This document shows positions 22,021 to 33,654 of a stretch of DNA of 64,000 nt, in pieces. Position numbers and translations under genes: made by a program. Within the stretch, counting starts at the first letter, position 1. Each line of letters opens with the position of its first letter. Origin of the DNA: Nematostella vectensis (lineage: Eukaryota > Cnidaria > Anthozoa > Actiniaria > Edwardsiidae); the NCBI RefSeq assembly GCF_932526225.1, contig NC_064041.1:4211046-4275045 (forward strand). The letters run 5' to 3'. The notes under the pieces were generated by a model. The model had not been told where the DNA came from. It made no database searches and saw only the letters and a program-made list of their open reading frames with translations.

Positions 22021-22493
22021 ATACGTAAACTGTTCCTCAGTACCACTCATTTATTTATTTATATGCGTGCCATCTTTTGCATCAAAGCACTCATAAGCAA
22101 GGCAAGTGGGGGCAGATGCTACCATTATATATATATTTTTTTACTTACCAAGTCAAGCAAATTATCCTTTTTTTAAAGGATATCCGGCTTTTATCCGGTT
22201 TTCAAAATCCCGTGCAACAAAATGTAATAGTTAAAGTGTAATAGTCAAGCCAGTTTTGCCCATTTTCTGTCACATGGTTATCACATTGGCATGTAGAGGA
22301 GGCTATATGTTTTAGGTACATTTTTACCAGTATAATTAATGCAGTGGCTATATGCCCGACAGTCGGGAGTGGTCTTCAATCGATCTAGTCTGATGATTAT
22401 AACCCAAAGCAAGCAGTGCCGAGGACAAACCGCATTTACGATTTTGTAACATTTAAATTTCAAATGTATTAAATATTATTCGTGTCCTGCTGA

Positions 22494-22557
22494 CGGGCAC
22501 TGTAATTCAGCCTTTAGCTGCAAAATGGTGTAATAAACCATTGATTGATTGATTGAT
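22494..22557 (+). mobile_element. LINE 3' end with (ATTG)n tail
   Basis: CACTGTAATTCAGCC..AGCTGCAAAA..AATAAACC followed by ATTGATTGATTGATTGAT. This is the pattern of a CR1/L2-like 3' terminus with a short microsatellite tail. It may belong to the broken LINE just upstream. Confidence 0.65.
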
Positions 22558-22559
22558 AA

Positions 22560-23002
22560 GGTAAGTAAGTTGTGTCACATAGATGATATAACCTTTATAC
22601 CTTTCATATTAGTGCCTGTATGTTAAAACAGAGATAGATCATTTGATTTTGGTGTATACTTGCTTCTGCAAATTTGCAAACAGGATTCTGGATACCCCCC
22701 ACCCCCCTCCGAAACACAATAAAAAAAAAGGCTGATAGTGCATGTTGGGGAGAGGGAGATGAAATCCTTTCCTCTCCGTGCGCGCGTTTCCCTCTCCTCT
22801 CCCTTCCTCTCTACACTCAAGCTTTCCCCTTACCTCTTCCTAGTCTCCCATCCACCTCAATCCCTCACCCCAGAAGATCTGGGAACGAGACTGCGCAGAT
22901 GTTAATACAACTTTTTTCAGCAATGAACCCATATCTTGTGTCACCTGTTAGAATACGCCTCGGGGGTATTTGCAAACCTACCACAATAAGAGTTATCGGG
23001 AT
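22560..23002. other. No gene seen; pyrimidine-rich tract
   Basis: Includes a C/T-rich stretch at about 22765-22870 that gives a low-complexity open frame. No gene recognised. Confidence 0.6.
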
Positions 23003-23410
23003 GTCTTAAAGTAATAAGAGCGAAATTTTCGTATAGAATGTGTGTCGGCGGTGTTTTCTTGTTAAACAACACAACGGTCTCGAAGCGGTGTGAAAGACAT
23101 CGCTAATCTTAGCAGCATCACTGAAATCGTACAAAAATAACTATACAATCCTTAATCTACGTATTCCAGGGATTAATACGGTGCTAGTTACGTAGGGGTT
23201 CGTGATGTATTAAAGGGATAAGAGCGAAATTTTCGTATTGAATGTGTGTCGGCAGTGTTTTCTTGTCAAACAACACAACGGTCTCGAAGCGGTGTGAAAG
23301 ACATCGCTAATCTTAGCCGCTTCACTGAAATCCCATAAAAATAACTACACAATCCTTAATCTACGTATTCCAGGGATTGATTCGGTGCTAGTTACGTAGG
23401 GGTTCGTTTT
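23003..23410. repeat. 204-bp tandem duplication
   Basis: Two copies of about 204 bp, 23003-23206 and 23207-23410, sharing AGAGCGAAATTTTCGTAT, CGGTCTCGAAGCGGTGTG and GTGCTAGTTACGTAGGGG. They are over 90 percent alike by eye. No coding content. Confidence 0.9.
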
Positions 23411-23530
23411 GATGCAATGTTTTATGTCGAATTGGTGTTCCGAATAACTGTGCATATGAAGTTAAAAAGACTCTCTTTTTCACAGTTAGCCGTTTTTATA
23501 TGAAACACTTATGAGGCTACATTTTTTGAA

Positions 23531-23650
23531 AACTATGTGTGGACGAATTGACTCTATTTTTGTGGACGAGTTGTCTCTACTTGTGGACGAGTTGACTCAA
23601 TTTGTGGACGAAATGGTTGTGGACGACATGGTTTGTGGACGAAGTGACTG
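23531..23650. repeat. Degenerate GTGGACGA tandem repeat
   Basis: Six GTGGACGA motifs at irregular spacing of about 17-31 bp, joined by TTGACTC-like text. No gene seen from 23411 to 23960. Confidence 0.8.
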
Positions 23651-23969
23651 TAAACTTCTCGAGCTATTGAGAAAGTGAAAACGCGCGCACTTGCATCCAT
23701 CTACCCAAATATGTCATACGCTGAAGCGCTGGTATCAGCCGTCTTGAATCACTTGCTGACAGACGTGATTTTGCATGCGCAAAGTTTATTAGCAATATGC
23801 CTAAGGAAATTCCCCATATAATCTTGTGAAGTGCAGGCTGGCACATTCAGGTGCTTAGTACCAACGAAACACTGTCCCACAGTTAAAGACCAGTAATACC
23901 AACCGGTTAAGAGACTTCGTTAACCACAAATTCGTCAGGGACATTGTGAACAATTAAGAGTTTATTTGC

Positions 23970-26900
23970 GTCTGTTTAGTTTAGTTTAGTTTAGTTTATT
24001 GGCTTTGTCACACAAAAAAAATACTATGGTTTACAATAGGAAATAAACAAAATAAAGAAAATAAGAAACAATGTGACGGGAGAAGAAAACAGGGCGTAAG
24101 CCCCAATTGAAATTCTTTCCCAACAAATTACAAACAATAAGAATTCTAAAACGAAAATAAAAATTGAATTACATAAATTTAAGATCTTTGAAATTATGGA
24201 GGTTGGTAAAAGGCAAGTTTCTCTAAATAGTGAGTTGTCAGCTGATACCTGAAAGACGAAAGCGTAGTGCAAGATTTCATAAGTGAAGGAAGACTATTCC
24301 AAAGTTTGACAGTTCTAGGGAAATACGAATTCCTGTAATAATTTTGGTTGTGAGTGGAAAAAAGGCGGTAATTGTTAGGATGGTAATTTCGAGTATTGTA
24401 TCGGGACGTGGCTGGAGAGAGAAGGCTAGCTAAACTAATGCTCACGTCACCATTTTTTATTTTAAATAACAGAACTAGATCGGTTATGTCTCTTCGATAT
24501 TCTAATGGGAGGAGCTTAAGAGTTTTCAGCCTTTCTGTGTATGAAACATCGGCGGGATAGTTCAAAATAAACTTGGATGCTCGACGCTGGACGTTCTCAA
24601 TCAGAGCTTTGTGCTTGCCTGTCGAAGGCGACCAAATGCAAGAAGCATACTCCAGGTGGGGCCTAACAAGGGTGCAGTACAGCAGCTGTCTTGTAGTTGG
24701 GTCGAGGATGTCAGAACAGACCCGCTTCACTAGTCCAAGCACCCTGTTTGCTTTTGCGCACATAGGCTCGATGTGAGGACCCCAAGACAGATCGTTAGTA
24801 ATTGTAACGCCGAGGTCAGTCACCTGCGCTACTGGATCCAGGGTGCGACCGCATAGTTGGTAAGGGTACGGAGGACGCTTGGTAGAACGCTTCTTTGACA
24901 TGTGCACCACTTTGCACTTAGATGCACTAAACTCCATGCCGTGCTCTAGACTCCAGCTGTACAGGGAGTCAAGGTCAGCCAGCAACGAGGTTGAAGAACT
25001 TGCAGTGTCTATAGAGCGGTAGAGCTTAGAATCATCAGCATAAAGAGCGATGTTTGAGCCTTGCTGCACGTAGTTAGGCATATCGTTGGCATATACTAGG
25101 AACAACAGGGGCCCAAGGATAGATCCTTGTGGGACCCCTGAGGTCACTGGCAGCCAAGAGGAGGACGCACCATCGAGGACAACACGCTGCCTCCTTCCCG
25201 TTAGGTAGGACACAAACCATTTCAGCAGAGAACCCGTGACTCCATACTGCTGCAGCTTGGAAATAAGCAGATGATGAGAGGCCTTGTCAAAGGCCTTGGA
25301 AAGGTCTAGGTGAATGACATCAATGTCCTGCCCCCCTGCTAGTCTGTCTACGATGTCATGATAGACTTCAACAAGTTGCGTCATGGTGGATTTTCTCTTA
25401 AGGAATCCGTGTTGAAGCTGGTAAATATGGGGGGAAATGAAGTTGAAGCAGCGCTTGAAGACGCAGCGTTCAAGGACTTTTGACAGGATACACAGAAGAG
25501 AGATAGGCCTGTAGTTTTCTGCCAGGGTGGGGTCATCCTTCTTGAACACAGGTGTGACATTTGCGTCCTTCCAAAGCGCGGGAACAGATCCAAGAGACAG
25601 CGACAGATTAAACAACCGACATAACGATGGTGCGATTTGATGAGCGGTGTTTTTCAGCAGAATACCAGGGATTTGATCCGTTCCACAGGCTTTATGGGAG
25701 TCAAGATTTCGTAAGACATCCAGTACTTCAGGGACAGTGAGTTGGATAGAGCCCAGACCCAACACGGGCTCACGGTTGGTAGGCTGGGCCCTAACAAATT
25801 CCTCGCTGGCGGATGGACTGAATATGTGGTGAAAATGTCTGTTTAACAGAGCCATGTTCTTGGTATCTGTAACGAAGGCGTGGCCATCGCGAAAAAAATT
25901 CGGCGAAGGCTTGTTAGAAGTGCATGATTTTACGTATGTCCAGAAACGCTTTGGGTTGTCGGATATAACAGATTTTAGTTTTTCGTCGTGCTCTTTTTTC
26001 TTTTTGGAAAGCATTTGTTTCGCAGCGCGTCGAAGCTCATTGTATTTTCTTTCGGCAGCCAGTGATCCGGTTTTGTTAGCTTTTTTACGCTGCGCATCCT
26101 TCTTTTTGAGCAAAGAACGCAGTTCGTGATCTATCCACGGGTAATCGCTCACATTCCTTGGTTTGGATTTTGGAATATGCTCGATAACAGCGGCGAGAAA
26201 TAGATCAGTCCAATTAGCGAGTGATGAATCGATGTTATCGCTTTGAGAGAAACACAGGTCCCACGGGATGTTCTTCAGCGACTCATTAAGTCCCGTCCAG
26301 TCTGCACGCTTGAAGTTGTACACAACGCGTTTGGTCTTTGTTTTTTTAGAGATATTCAAGTCTAGTTCGAAACTGATCAACTTGTGGTCGGTAGAAATAA
26401 TGTCATCGAATCCGTGTATGTGATGAAATTTGGATGGGATACTCGTCAAAATTAAATCGAGAATGTTCCTTCCCCTTGTTGGAAAATCAATAAGCTGCCA
26501 TAAATAGTTATCCTTTATAATTTTGCAGAGATAGTTTGTGAGGCAATCGCCGGTTTTAGCGGCTCCTGTCGTCCAGTCGATCTCAGAGAGATTGAAGTCG
26601 CCAATCACTATTAACTGATCGTATTTCGCTTTAGAAGCTAGGCGCAGAGTTTTCTTGAGTTGTTTTAGATACTCTAGGTCAGTGTCCTGCGGTCGGTAAT
26701 AAATGATAGCCAGAATCTTGCGTCGTGAGTTAGGACGGAGCTCGCATGCTAAAAGTTCAGCGTCGGTTTCTAAATCACATCGACGGAGGCTCACGATACT
26801 GTTTTTGACCGCCAGGAACACTCCTCCTCCTCTACGGGACTGTCTGTCCCGTCTGTGGATGGTGTAGTCCGCGGAACTAGGGAATAATTCGCAGTCCAGA

Positions 26901-27400
26901 TAATTTGGATTCAGCCAAGACTCCACACAGAATATTAAGTCCTTGCCAATGGAAAGTGCTTGGAGTTCGCTCCGTTTTTTAGCGACGCTCCTAGAATTCA
27001 TATACAAGCATTTCACGGTGGTACAGCAATAACTTTTCCCTCTAGAGAACGCCCGTGGGCCAGGATGGGATGAAACATCTCCGCAGAGAAGCAGAAGCCC
27101 AACGAGGTAGCAGTTTGGTCTGGTGAAGTCCCGTCTTGGGCGAAACAGGGAATGATGTTGATTCCCGAAATCAGGCCTATTAGAGAAACCCACTTTGCAA
27201 AATCTCCATATATAGAATGACGTCTCTTTGCCATTGCGATTAGCAATAGGTGGCTGAGCAAAAAGTAGCAAGGATCGTATAGCTAACAAAATGATGACAG
27301 ATCTCAGGGAGACGTGACTGGCCGCCATGATGGTCAGCGGTTCAACTGTTATATATTTATGGCTTTTTGTTATGGCCACTGCCTGTAATTCAGTTTACAC
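23970..27400 (-). mobile_element. Near full-length LINE, minus strand
   Basis: The open reading frame at 24194-27328 is followed on its 3' side (lower coordinates) by a short 3' UTR and a tail of TTTAG repeats on the plus strand at 23978-23999, read as an AAACT-type tail on the element strand. The 5' boundary is near 27380-27400. I did not identify a target duplication. The clade is CR1/L2/Rex1-like by general motif pattern. Confidence 0.85.
24194..27328 (-). CDS. LINE ORF2: endonuclease-reverse transcriptase
   Basis: About 1044 residues from ATG 27328. A hydrophobic N-terminus (residues about 9-24) is followed by LLLCGDVSSHPGP near 27058-27096, which resembles a 2A peptide but lacks its Glu and Asn. 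The endonuclease shows NSRSV, ESWL, RRGGGV, YYRPQDT, GDFN, LDLIL and STDHK. The reverse transcriptase shows WKDANVTPVFKK, LDLSKAFD, SGVPQGSILGPLLF and YADDSK, followed by the usual C-terminal extension. The enzyme nicks DNA and copies LINE RNA at the target. The frame has no stop or shift over its whole length, so the protein could be active. A frame extends further upstream with GTG, but ATG 27328 is the first ATG. Confidence 0.93.
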   Translation of the reverse strand: MAASHVSLRSVIILLAIRSLLLFAQPPIANRNGKETSFYIWRFCKVGFSNRPDFGNQHHSLFRPRRDFTRPNCYLVGLLLLCGDVSSHPGPRAFSRGKSYCCTTVKCLYMNSRSVAKKRSELQALSIGKDLIFCVESWLNPNYLDCELFPSSADYTIHRRDRQSRRGGGVFLAVKNSIVSLRRCDLETDAELLACELRPNSRRKILAIIYYRPQDTDLEYLKQLKKTLRLASKAKYDQLIVIGDFNLSEIDWTTGAAKTGDCLTNYLCKIIKDNYLWQLIDFPTRGRNILDLILTSIPSKFHHIHGFDDIISTDHKLISFELDLNISKKTKTKRVVYNFKRADWTGLNESLKNIPWDLCFSQSDNIDSSLANWTDLFLAAVIEHIPKSKPRNVSDYPWIDHELRSLLKKKDAQRKKANKTGSLAAERKYNELRRAAKQMLSKKKKEHDEKLKSVISDNPKRFWTYVKSCTSNKPSPNFFRDGHAFVTDTKNMALLNRHFHHIFSPSASEEFVRAQPTNREPVLGLGSIQLTVPEVLDVLRNLDSHKACGTDQIPGILLKNTAHQIAPSLCRLFNLSLSLGSVPALWKDANVTPVFKKDDPTLAENYRPISLLCILSKVLERCVFKRCFNFISPHIYQLQHGFLKRKSTMTQLVEVYHDIVDRLAGGQDIDVIHLDLSKAFDKASHHLLISKLQQYGVTGSLLKWFVSYLTGRRQRVVLDGASSSWLPVTSGVPQGSILGPLLFLVYANDMPNYVQQGSNIALYADDSKLYRSIDTASSSTSLLADLDSLYSWSLEHGMEFSASKCKVVHMSKKRSTKRPPYPYQLCGRTLDPVAQVTDLGVTITNDLSWGPHIEPMCAKANRVLGLVKRVCSDILDPTTRQLLYCTLVRPHLEYASCIWSPSTGKHKALIENVQRRASKFILNYPADVSYTERLKTLKLLPLEYRRDITDLVLLFKIKNGDVSISLASLLSPATSRYNTRNYHPNNYRLFSTHNQNYYRNSYFPRTVKLWNSLPSLMKSCTTLSSFRYQLTTHYLEKLAFYQPP

Positions 27401-27425
27401 TGCAAGAGGCTTTATTAAACTCATT
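27378..27425 (+). mobile_element. LINE 3'-end-like fragment, plus strand
   Basis: ACTGCCTGTAATTCAG..ACTGCAAGAGGC..ATTAAACTCATTG resembles the LINE 3' terminus at 22494 in the same orientation. It abuts the 5' end of the minus-strand LINE. It may be a truncated older insertion that served as target, or chance similarity. Confidence 0.4.
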
Positions 27426-27799
27426 GTCTAACTATACTTAGATTATCCGTTTAAACATTTGCAAGAATGTAATGGGCATTGTGGACATGCTAGATTTTCG
27501 ATCATAATGATGGATAACAAAGACCATCTTAATTAATAGTTTTTTTTTTTGCTTTCTCATAGGGTAAGCATGAAGTAATCTGCAAGAAGTTTCATTACTG
27601 TCGAATCCGTTGTATCGCGACCCGCGTTTTCAAAACACGATTTGTTTTGGTTTTCTGTTCTGTCAGTAAAACCATTCTGAGCCAATCAGAGTCTTGCTTT
27701 GTGCACTTCCCTTGCTATCCTCTGGACGAAAACCTACGGAAGCCCATGAGGGCCACTCAAGGTTTTCGTTAACAACATATCACCTTTCGGTCACGACTT

Positions 27800-28290
27800 T
27801 GAACTATTATATCGCACCATATCGCACTTTGTGTCTCAAAACATCGCACTTTGTGTCTTAAAAAACGCATCATTTTGCCTTTGCTTAAAACATTTCAGTA
27901 TATCGTTCACGACGTTCAACTTTGTGCTTATAACAGAAAACTATTTGTCTATTGCATAAAATATTTGACTTTGTGCTTTATAACATGGGACTTTGTGTCT
28001 TAAAAAATCTCGCGATTTGCCGAATGCGCAAATAATTTCAGGTTTTGTCTATTGCATAAAATTTTTAACTTTGTGCTTCATAACATGGTACTTTGTGTCT
28101 AAAAAAATCTCGCGATTTACCGAATGCGTAAATCATTTCAGGTTTTGTCTATTGCATAAAATATTTAACTTTGTGCTTTATAACATGGCACTTTGTGTCT
28201 TTTAAAATATCGCGATTTGCCGAATGGCCAAATAATTTCAGTTTTTGTCTATGCATAAAAAATTTAACTTTGTGCTTTAGAACTTCATTT
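27800..28290. repeat. 100-bp tandem repeat array
   Basis: Units with ACTTTGTGCTTTATAACATGG then ATCTCGCGATTTGCCGAATG then TTTTGTCTATTGCATAAAAT recur at exactly 100 bp (CATGG at 27984, 28084, 28184). Degenerate copies lie before 27940, and further scattered copies at 28830-29130. Confidence 0.85.
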
Positions 28291-28829
28291 CACAAATTTG
28301 AAGAAAATTTTCAAATAACTGGATTCTATACGAATGACCTGTGAGCTCCCTACAAGGTCTAAAAACTAAACAGAACTTCAGGATAGGCCGAAGAAAAGAA
28401 GCCTTAGCGGTACGGGATCAAAGACTGAACTGGTTGAGAACCCGCTCGAGCTTAATTCAGTGTTCTACAGATGCAGGTACCTCTAGCTCGCCGTCGGGAC
28501 TAAGGCCCCAGTGATTACTCTACATCGGAAGCCTCTCCTCCAAACGATAAATCACGGCATTTGACTTTGTTTTTAACTTAGGCGGCTCATCGCATTAATA
28601 CTAATAACATCTAACTTTTTTGACAATCGCAACGACTCACAATAGGTCGCAATGCTGAACTTTTTACTTTGTCTTATCAACAATGCTATTTATTTCACTG
28701 AGCTTTATGGCTTATAATCTTGGTTTAATGTTTATATTTACATATATATCTCAATTTAAGCTCAGGATTTTGCAATTACGTTTCTAGTATATTCGCAAAG
28801 CATGCTGGTCTATGTAGAAAAAAACTCAC

Positions 28830-29130
28830 TTTTTGCAAACGCACTTTGTGCTTCACGAGATTGCACTTTTTGCGTTACGACATTGGACTTTTTGCACAAC
28901 GACATGTGACTATTTGTCACACACGATTGGATGTTTAGGCTTGCGTCATGGCACATTATGCAAATCGCCAACAATATCTGACTCTTGGCGTCACGAACTG
29001 AGACAATTTGCTTCAAAACATTTAAGTTTTTGTCTATTGCATAAAATATTCAACTTTGTGTCTAAAAAAATCTCGCGATTTGCCGAATGCGCAGTTTTTG
29101 TCTGTGCATTAAATACTCCATTTTGTACCT
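28830..29130. repeat. Degenerate extension of the 100-bp array
   Basis: Motifs TTTTGTCTATTGCATAAAAT and ATCTCGCGATTTGCCGAATG reappear near 29030-29090, with shorter CACTTTTTGC-type repeats at 28830-28910. The stretch 28290-28830 has no gene that I can see. Confidence 0.65.
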
Positions 29131-30065
29131 TTGCTTTGGGCAACATTGCGCTATATTTCAATGTGTTTCAGAGAAAGCAAATACACCTTGGTTTGTCTTT
29201 ATATGTACGCAAAGGACAATTTCGTGATACCTTATTTTAGTGGAGCTTAGGGAACCCTTCAAACAATATCAAGAATGAAGTGATTTTTAGCTGTTCTCTA
29301 TTCCGGGTCAATATTTTTACCTGTTCTCTATTCCGGGTCCAAAAAACTTATGTTCAAACGAAACCCTCTAAAAGTTTTCATGTTGCGGACTTGGGGGACA
29401 TTTGCACTTGCAGAGACATTTCGCAAGGGAATAACGGGCGTTTATTGTTATGCAGCAAACTGATTATAGAAGCCCCGCATCAGTGCTGAACTTATCATAC
29501 TCCGCCTTAAGCCCTGCGACCATATGCAAGGACTTAAGGCGGTGTACGATGAAAAAGACGGTTAAGTGACTCGCTTCTGCCCATTTTTTGTCCGTGATCC
29601 TGTTGACGCAATCTTATAATCAGTTTGCTGCATGACCATACATAGAGCGCCCGTTATTCCCTTTCGAAATGTCTCTGCACGTGCAAATGTCTCCTACAAC
29701 TTGAATAATTAGAGGGTTTCCATTGAGCAAGTTTTTGGGCCCGGAATAGAAAACGGGTAAAAATTTGTTCATTATTGATATTGTCTGACGGGATAGGGAC
29801 ATAACTTGTCGAGTAACTGTATCGAAAACGAGGTATCGAGAAATCGCTTATTTCGAGTTTTCAAAATAACAGTTGTACGAAATCACCCTTTGGTCATGTC
29901 TAATCGAAATAATCTATATACCCTGCCCTTTGCGTACATATAAAGACAACCACTAAGCTTTCATGGGGTGAAAACAACAAATGTGTATTTGCTTTCTCTG
30001 AAACACATTGAAAGATAACGCAATACAAAGGTACAAAATGGAGTATGGCGACAAAAAACATTTGC
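29095..30065. mobile_element. Foldback (long inverted repeat) element
   Basis: Inverted arms: 29095-29260 pairs with about 29930-30065 (shared AATGTGTTTCAGAGAAAGCA and TCTTTATATGTACGCAAAGG). The stretch 29280-29475 pairs with about 29615-29790 (shared TTTCTATTCCGGG-type sequence, ACATTTGCAC, GGGAATAACGGGCG, CAGCAAACTGATTATA). The centre near 29520 holds a further small palindrome with CTTAAGGCGG. No transposase inside. Confidence 0.75.
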
Positions 30066-30509
30066 ATGGTCAGTTTAGACTTGCCACTAAGATTACCATC
30101 ATTCCTTAGTATAAGTAATGTCTCTCCTCAAATTTAAAGAAAAAGAATCTGATAAAATGAATCAGTAGTTAATTAAGCAGCAATGATTAAATAATATCCT
30201 GTGAAAGCATGAACGAAATCGGGGATTGCGAGTTTAGACGTCAATTTTTAAACAAGTAAATATCAAAAAAAGCTCTAAAAAATAGGTAACGAGCCACCCG
30301 TCAGAGGGCTTCTCTAATCATGTTGCTATTAATACTTGAACAGACAATGTTCACTAATAGCTTAATTTTGACAAAAGTAGGCTGTGTCTGCTCATGAACG
30401 GCACCAAAACAAGGTCAGGCACCCTTTATGATGGTGGACTATGTTAGCATAAACTGGCCAAAAAGTATTTACGAAATGATTAAAGGCGTGGTTTCCTTTT
30501 AAAAATTTG
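30066..30509. other. No gene seen
   Basis: AT-rich spacer before the Crypton-like gene. It may contain the promoter, but I cannot point to one. Confidence 0.5.
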
Positions 30510-32072
30510 ATGGCAGACACTGGTGTAACTAAGAAGAAGCGCAAGTACGAACGCAAAAAGCATGTTTGCCAAGAGTGCAATAAGAGTGTCACACACATAC
30601 CGCGTCACCTTCGAAAGGTACATAAATGGGAGCAAGATAGAGCGCTGGAAGCCATGTCAGTTTTTGATCTGCGAGCCAAGGCAAATAAAGGCCTATGTCC
30701 AGTGAAAGATTGCAGCAAGTCAGCAGCTGACATACATCGTCACCTCAAAATGGCGCATGGGATGAACGAAGAAGAAATTGAAACTGCTATGTGTCAGCCC
30801 ACTACACAAAGAGAAGAGGGAGCTTCAGACAAGAAGAAACGCGAATTCAAACGCCATGTATGCCCCTACCCTGGGTGCCACAAGGTCGTTCGTAAAATAC
30901 ATCACCATCTGACTGTCGGGAAGCATAAGTTGTCTAGAGAAGACCCTCGGTACAAGGAATACTTAAGAGACGCAAGATTTGTAGAGCTTGAAGGCACTAA
31001 CGACGACCCATTGATTATATCTTCGGCGTCTGACATAAGTGACCAAGAGGATAATGCCCATGCCAGCCGTAACAAGCGTGATGCCAAGATAGAAATAGAT
31101 GATGACCATCAGAGCTCACCTTCGTTGTCATCTGAAGAGGAAGAAGAAATGCTCAGAAACTTGAGAATGATAAAGTCTGATAGAGCGAAATCTATAATGA
31201 GAAGGTCGGGGGGAGAACCTCAACTTCCAAAGCTAAGCCCGTGGTCGTCAGACTCAAGTACCTCTTCTCCGCCAGTCCAACGCAAAAAGCGCTCGCACAA
31301 TAAAGATAAATCGTTTGTAAGCAATGAAGCAAATGAAGACATCATCCCCTCATCACCTCCTTCTAAACAACGAAGCATCTTCTACCAAGAGAAACTGCCC
31401 AATCGAGAGGCTGACAGTCTTCACGGAGAACAGCCAAAGTCGACACTGTGGGATGCAGCCGCTAGTACAACCATTCCACCGAAGGGGAAAAAGCTTCATA
31501 AGGAAGGAGGGGATGCTGATCGCAACGTTGTGATTAGAGCGGAGAAACGTCCAACCAGAAATATCCAGAAAACAAGTGGCGGATTTTTTGAAGATGATGT
31601 TGAAAAATCCGAAGTAACAGATGAAGATGAATACCAACCTCCAGACGAATACAGCGACAGTGAAGAAGACGAGGACGATCAAATGGAAGATGACTTAGTT
31701 GAAGAACTAGGCGATTTGGGAGCGTGTGGCAATTCGCTCACAGAATTGATTCTGGATTCTTTCAAGAACTGGTTACAAGGTATAGATGGAGGGAGAAGAG
31801 AGCTGCGAACAGCGAAACAGTACGTCTCACAGATTTCAACAATCATCAGTCTTATCGATCCCGTAGGGCAAAATGTATCTTCCATTCTAAACAAGAAAGA
31901 TCTCCGTGATAAATGGCTGGCAAAGATGGCGAAAACAAAGAAGCCAGGGACATGCAAATCTTACTTGGGCACACTCGAGAGATTTCTGCGCTTTATTATC
32001 GTGGAAAAGCCTCGAAGTCTTGAAGAGTGTGGCAAGGAGGCTTCGAAAGTCCGCGAGCAAGTCCATGAATGA
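30510..32072 (+). pseudogene. Crypton-like recombinase, N-terminal part with zinc fingers
   Basis: From ATG 30510. Three C2H2-type fingers appear early (HVCQECNK.., LCPVKDCSK.., VCPYPGCHK..), then a long acidic, Ser-rich linker (about residues 160-400), then a helical region (TELILDSFKNWLQGIDGG onward) that resembles the core-binding domain of tyrosine recombinases. The frame stops because a LINE is inserted at about 32073; the gene resumes at 33734. The zinc fingers would bind DNA and the C-terminal part would cut and rejoin it. It could be a Crypton-type transposase or a domesticated relative; decay elsewhere argues for a dead copy. Confidence 0.75.
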
Positions 32073-32079
32073 CAATGCT

Positions 32080-33494
32080 CAATATTTGCCTCTCTCTTCC
32101 AGCAGTCGTACGACTCGGGAAAACTGCCATCTTCCTGGAAAGATGCGAACGTTGTTGCAATTTTCAAGAAGGGTCACAGAGCTGACCCAAAGAATTACAG
32201 ACCGGTATCCCTAACCTCCCTCGTATGCAAGGTCATGGAGCATATAGTATGTAAACAACTCACAAGCCACCTCTCTGAACATAGCATTATCTCACACCAC
32301 CAGCATGGTTTTCAGAAAGGTCTCTCCTGTACAACGCAGTTAGTCTCAGCGATTCATGACTGGGCCTCAGTGTTAAATGCTCATGGCCAAGTAGATGTCA
32401 TCTTTTTGGATTTCGCCAAAGCATTTGACTCCGTTCCCCACGAACGTCTTCTTGCTAAGGCTCAGTTCTATGGTGTCAGAGGAAAAATGCTTATATGGCT
32501 TAGAAACTTTCTGATTGACCGTAGGCAACGAGTTGTTGTAAATGGTGCCTGTTCAAGCTGGTCAACTGTGCTGTCTGGAGTGCCGCAAGGCACTGTATTG
32601 GGACCAATATTATTTCTAATGTTCATCAATGACATGCCATCTGGTATCCAATCACAAGTGAAGCTTTTTGCTGATGACAGTGTACTCTATCGCCCCATCC
32701 ATGACCATTCCGACTACGCAATCTTACAACAAGACCTGCATTACCTTGAGCAATGGGCCAAACGGTGGCAGATGTCATTCGCCCCTAAAAAATGCTACGT
32801 GATGTCGATCACTTTGAAGCGCTTCCCATTTCAAGGTTCCTACACATTATGTGGTTCTGTTCTGGAAGGTGTGCGGTTTCAAAAGTACTTAGGCATTTAC
32901 ATCACGCCCAGTCTAAACTGGTCCAAACAGTGTGACGAGATCAAGAAGAAAGCGAACAGGGTGCTAAACATTCTCCAGAGGAACTTATCATCATGTCCCG
33001 CTGAGGTCAAGGAGAAAGCCTACATTAGTCTTGTGCGTCCTGTAGCTGAATATGCCTCCCCAGCGTGGTCTCCACACACTCAAAAGGACATCAACTGTGT
33101 CGAGTCAATTCAACGCCGCGCTGCCCGCTTTGTCACAAACGATTATCGTAGAGATAGTAGTGTTTCAAACATGATTGCCCAACTAGGATGGCAATCGTTA
33201 CAAAATCGTAGAGTGGTAAATGATATTTCGTTATTTTACAATGTTAATTTTCATCACGTAAACATTGACTTTCCCACTGACATTAAGCTGAGACACTTCA
33301 ATTATGCTACTAGGACTAGTGCCCGTCATTGTTTCCAGTTTGACCATCCAACACCAGCAGTAAATTGTTACAAGTTTTCGTTCTATGTAAGATCTGTTCC
33401 AGTTTGGAACTCACTGTCTCAATCATGCTTTAACAATATATCAACTGTAACACAATTTCGTGCGGCCTTGCCTAGCGAGCTAATCCTGCAATGA
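32080..33494 (+). pseudogene. LINE reverse transcriptase, 5' truncated
   Basis: The frame is open from the truncation point. It shows SSWKDANVVAIFKK, LDFAKAFDSVPH, SGVPQGTVLGPILF and FADDSVLY, then a C-terminal region with LVRPVAEYASPAWSPHT. The endonuclease is missing, so this copy is dead on arrival even though the remaining frame is uninterrupted. It is related to the fragment at 61857-62040 and different from the minus-strand LINE at 24194. Confidence 0.9.
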
Positions 33495-33614
33495 TCGTAT
33501 GCTTTATTTATTTGTTTTAAATGTGTTTTTTGTGTATCATTATTATTACTTGATTGTACTGTTTATTTATGTATTATTTATTATTATTTATTTATTTATT
33601 CTGTTGTTGTAGTC

Positions 33615-33618
<4 letters not shown>

Positions 33619-33651
<33 letters not shown>
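33619..33651. repeat. Poly-T tract
   Basis: About 33 T residues in the 3' UTR of the LINE, preceded by TATT-rich repeats. Confidence 0.9.

Positions 33652-33654
<3 letters not shown>

Noticed and set aside
22674..23009. Pro/Leu-rich open frame
   Set aside because: Low-complexity C/T tract; no start context or family signal.
24573..26129. Plus-strand frames opposite the LINE
   Set aside because: Antisense shadows of the intact minus-strand ORF2.
27800..28290. Regular 100-bp repeats as CRISPR-like
   Set aside because: Whole units repeat with point changes throughout; no spacer/repeat alternation.
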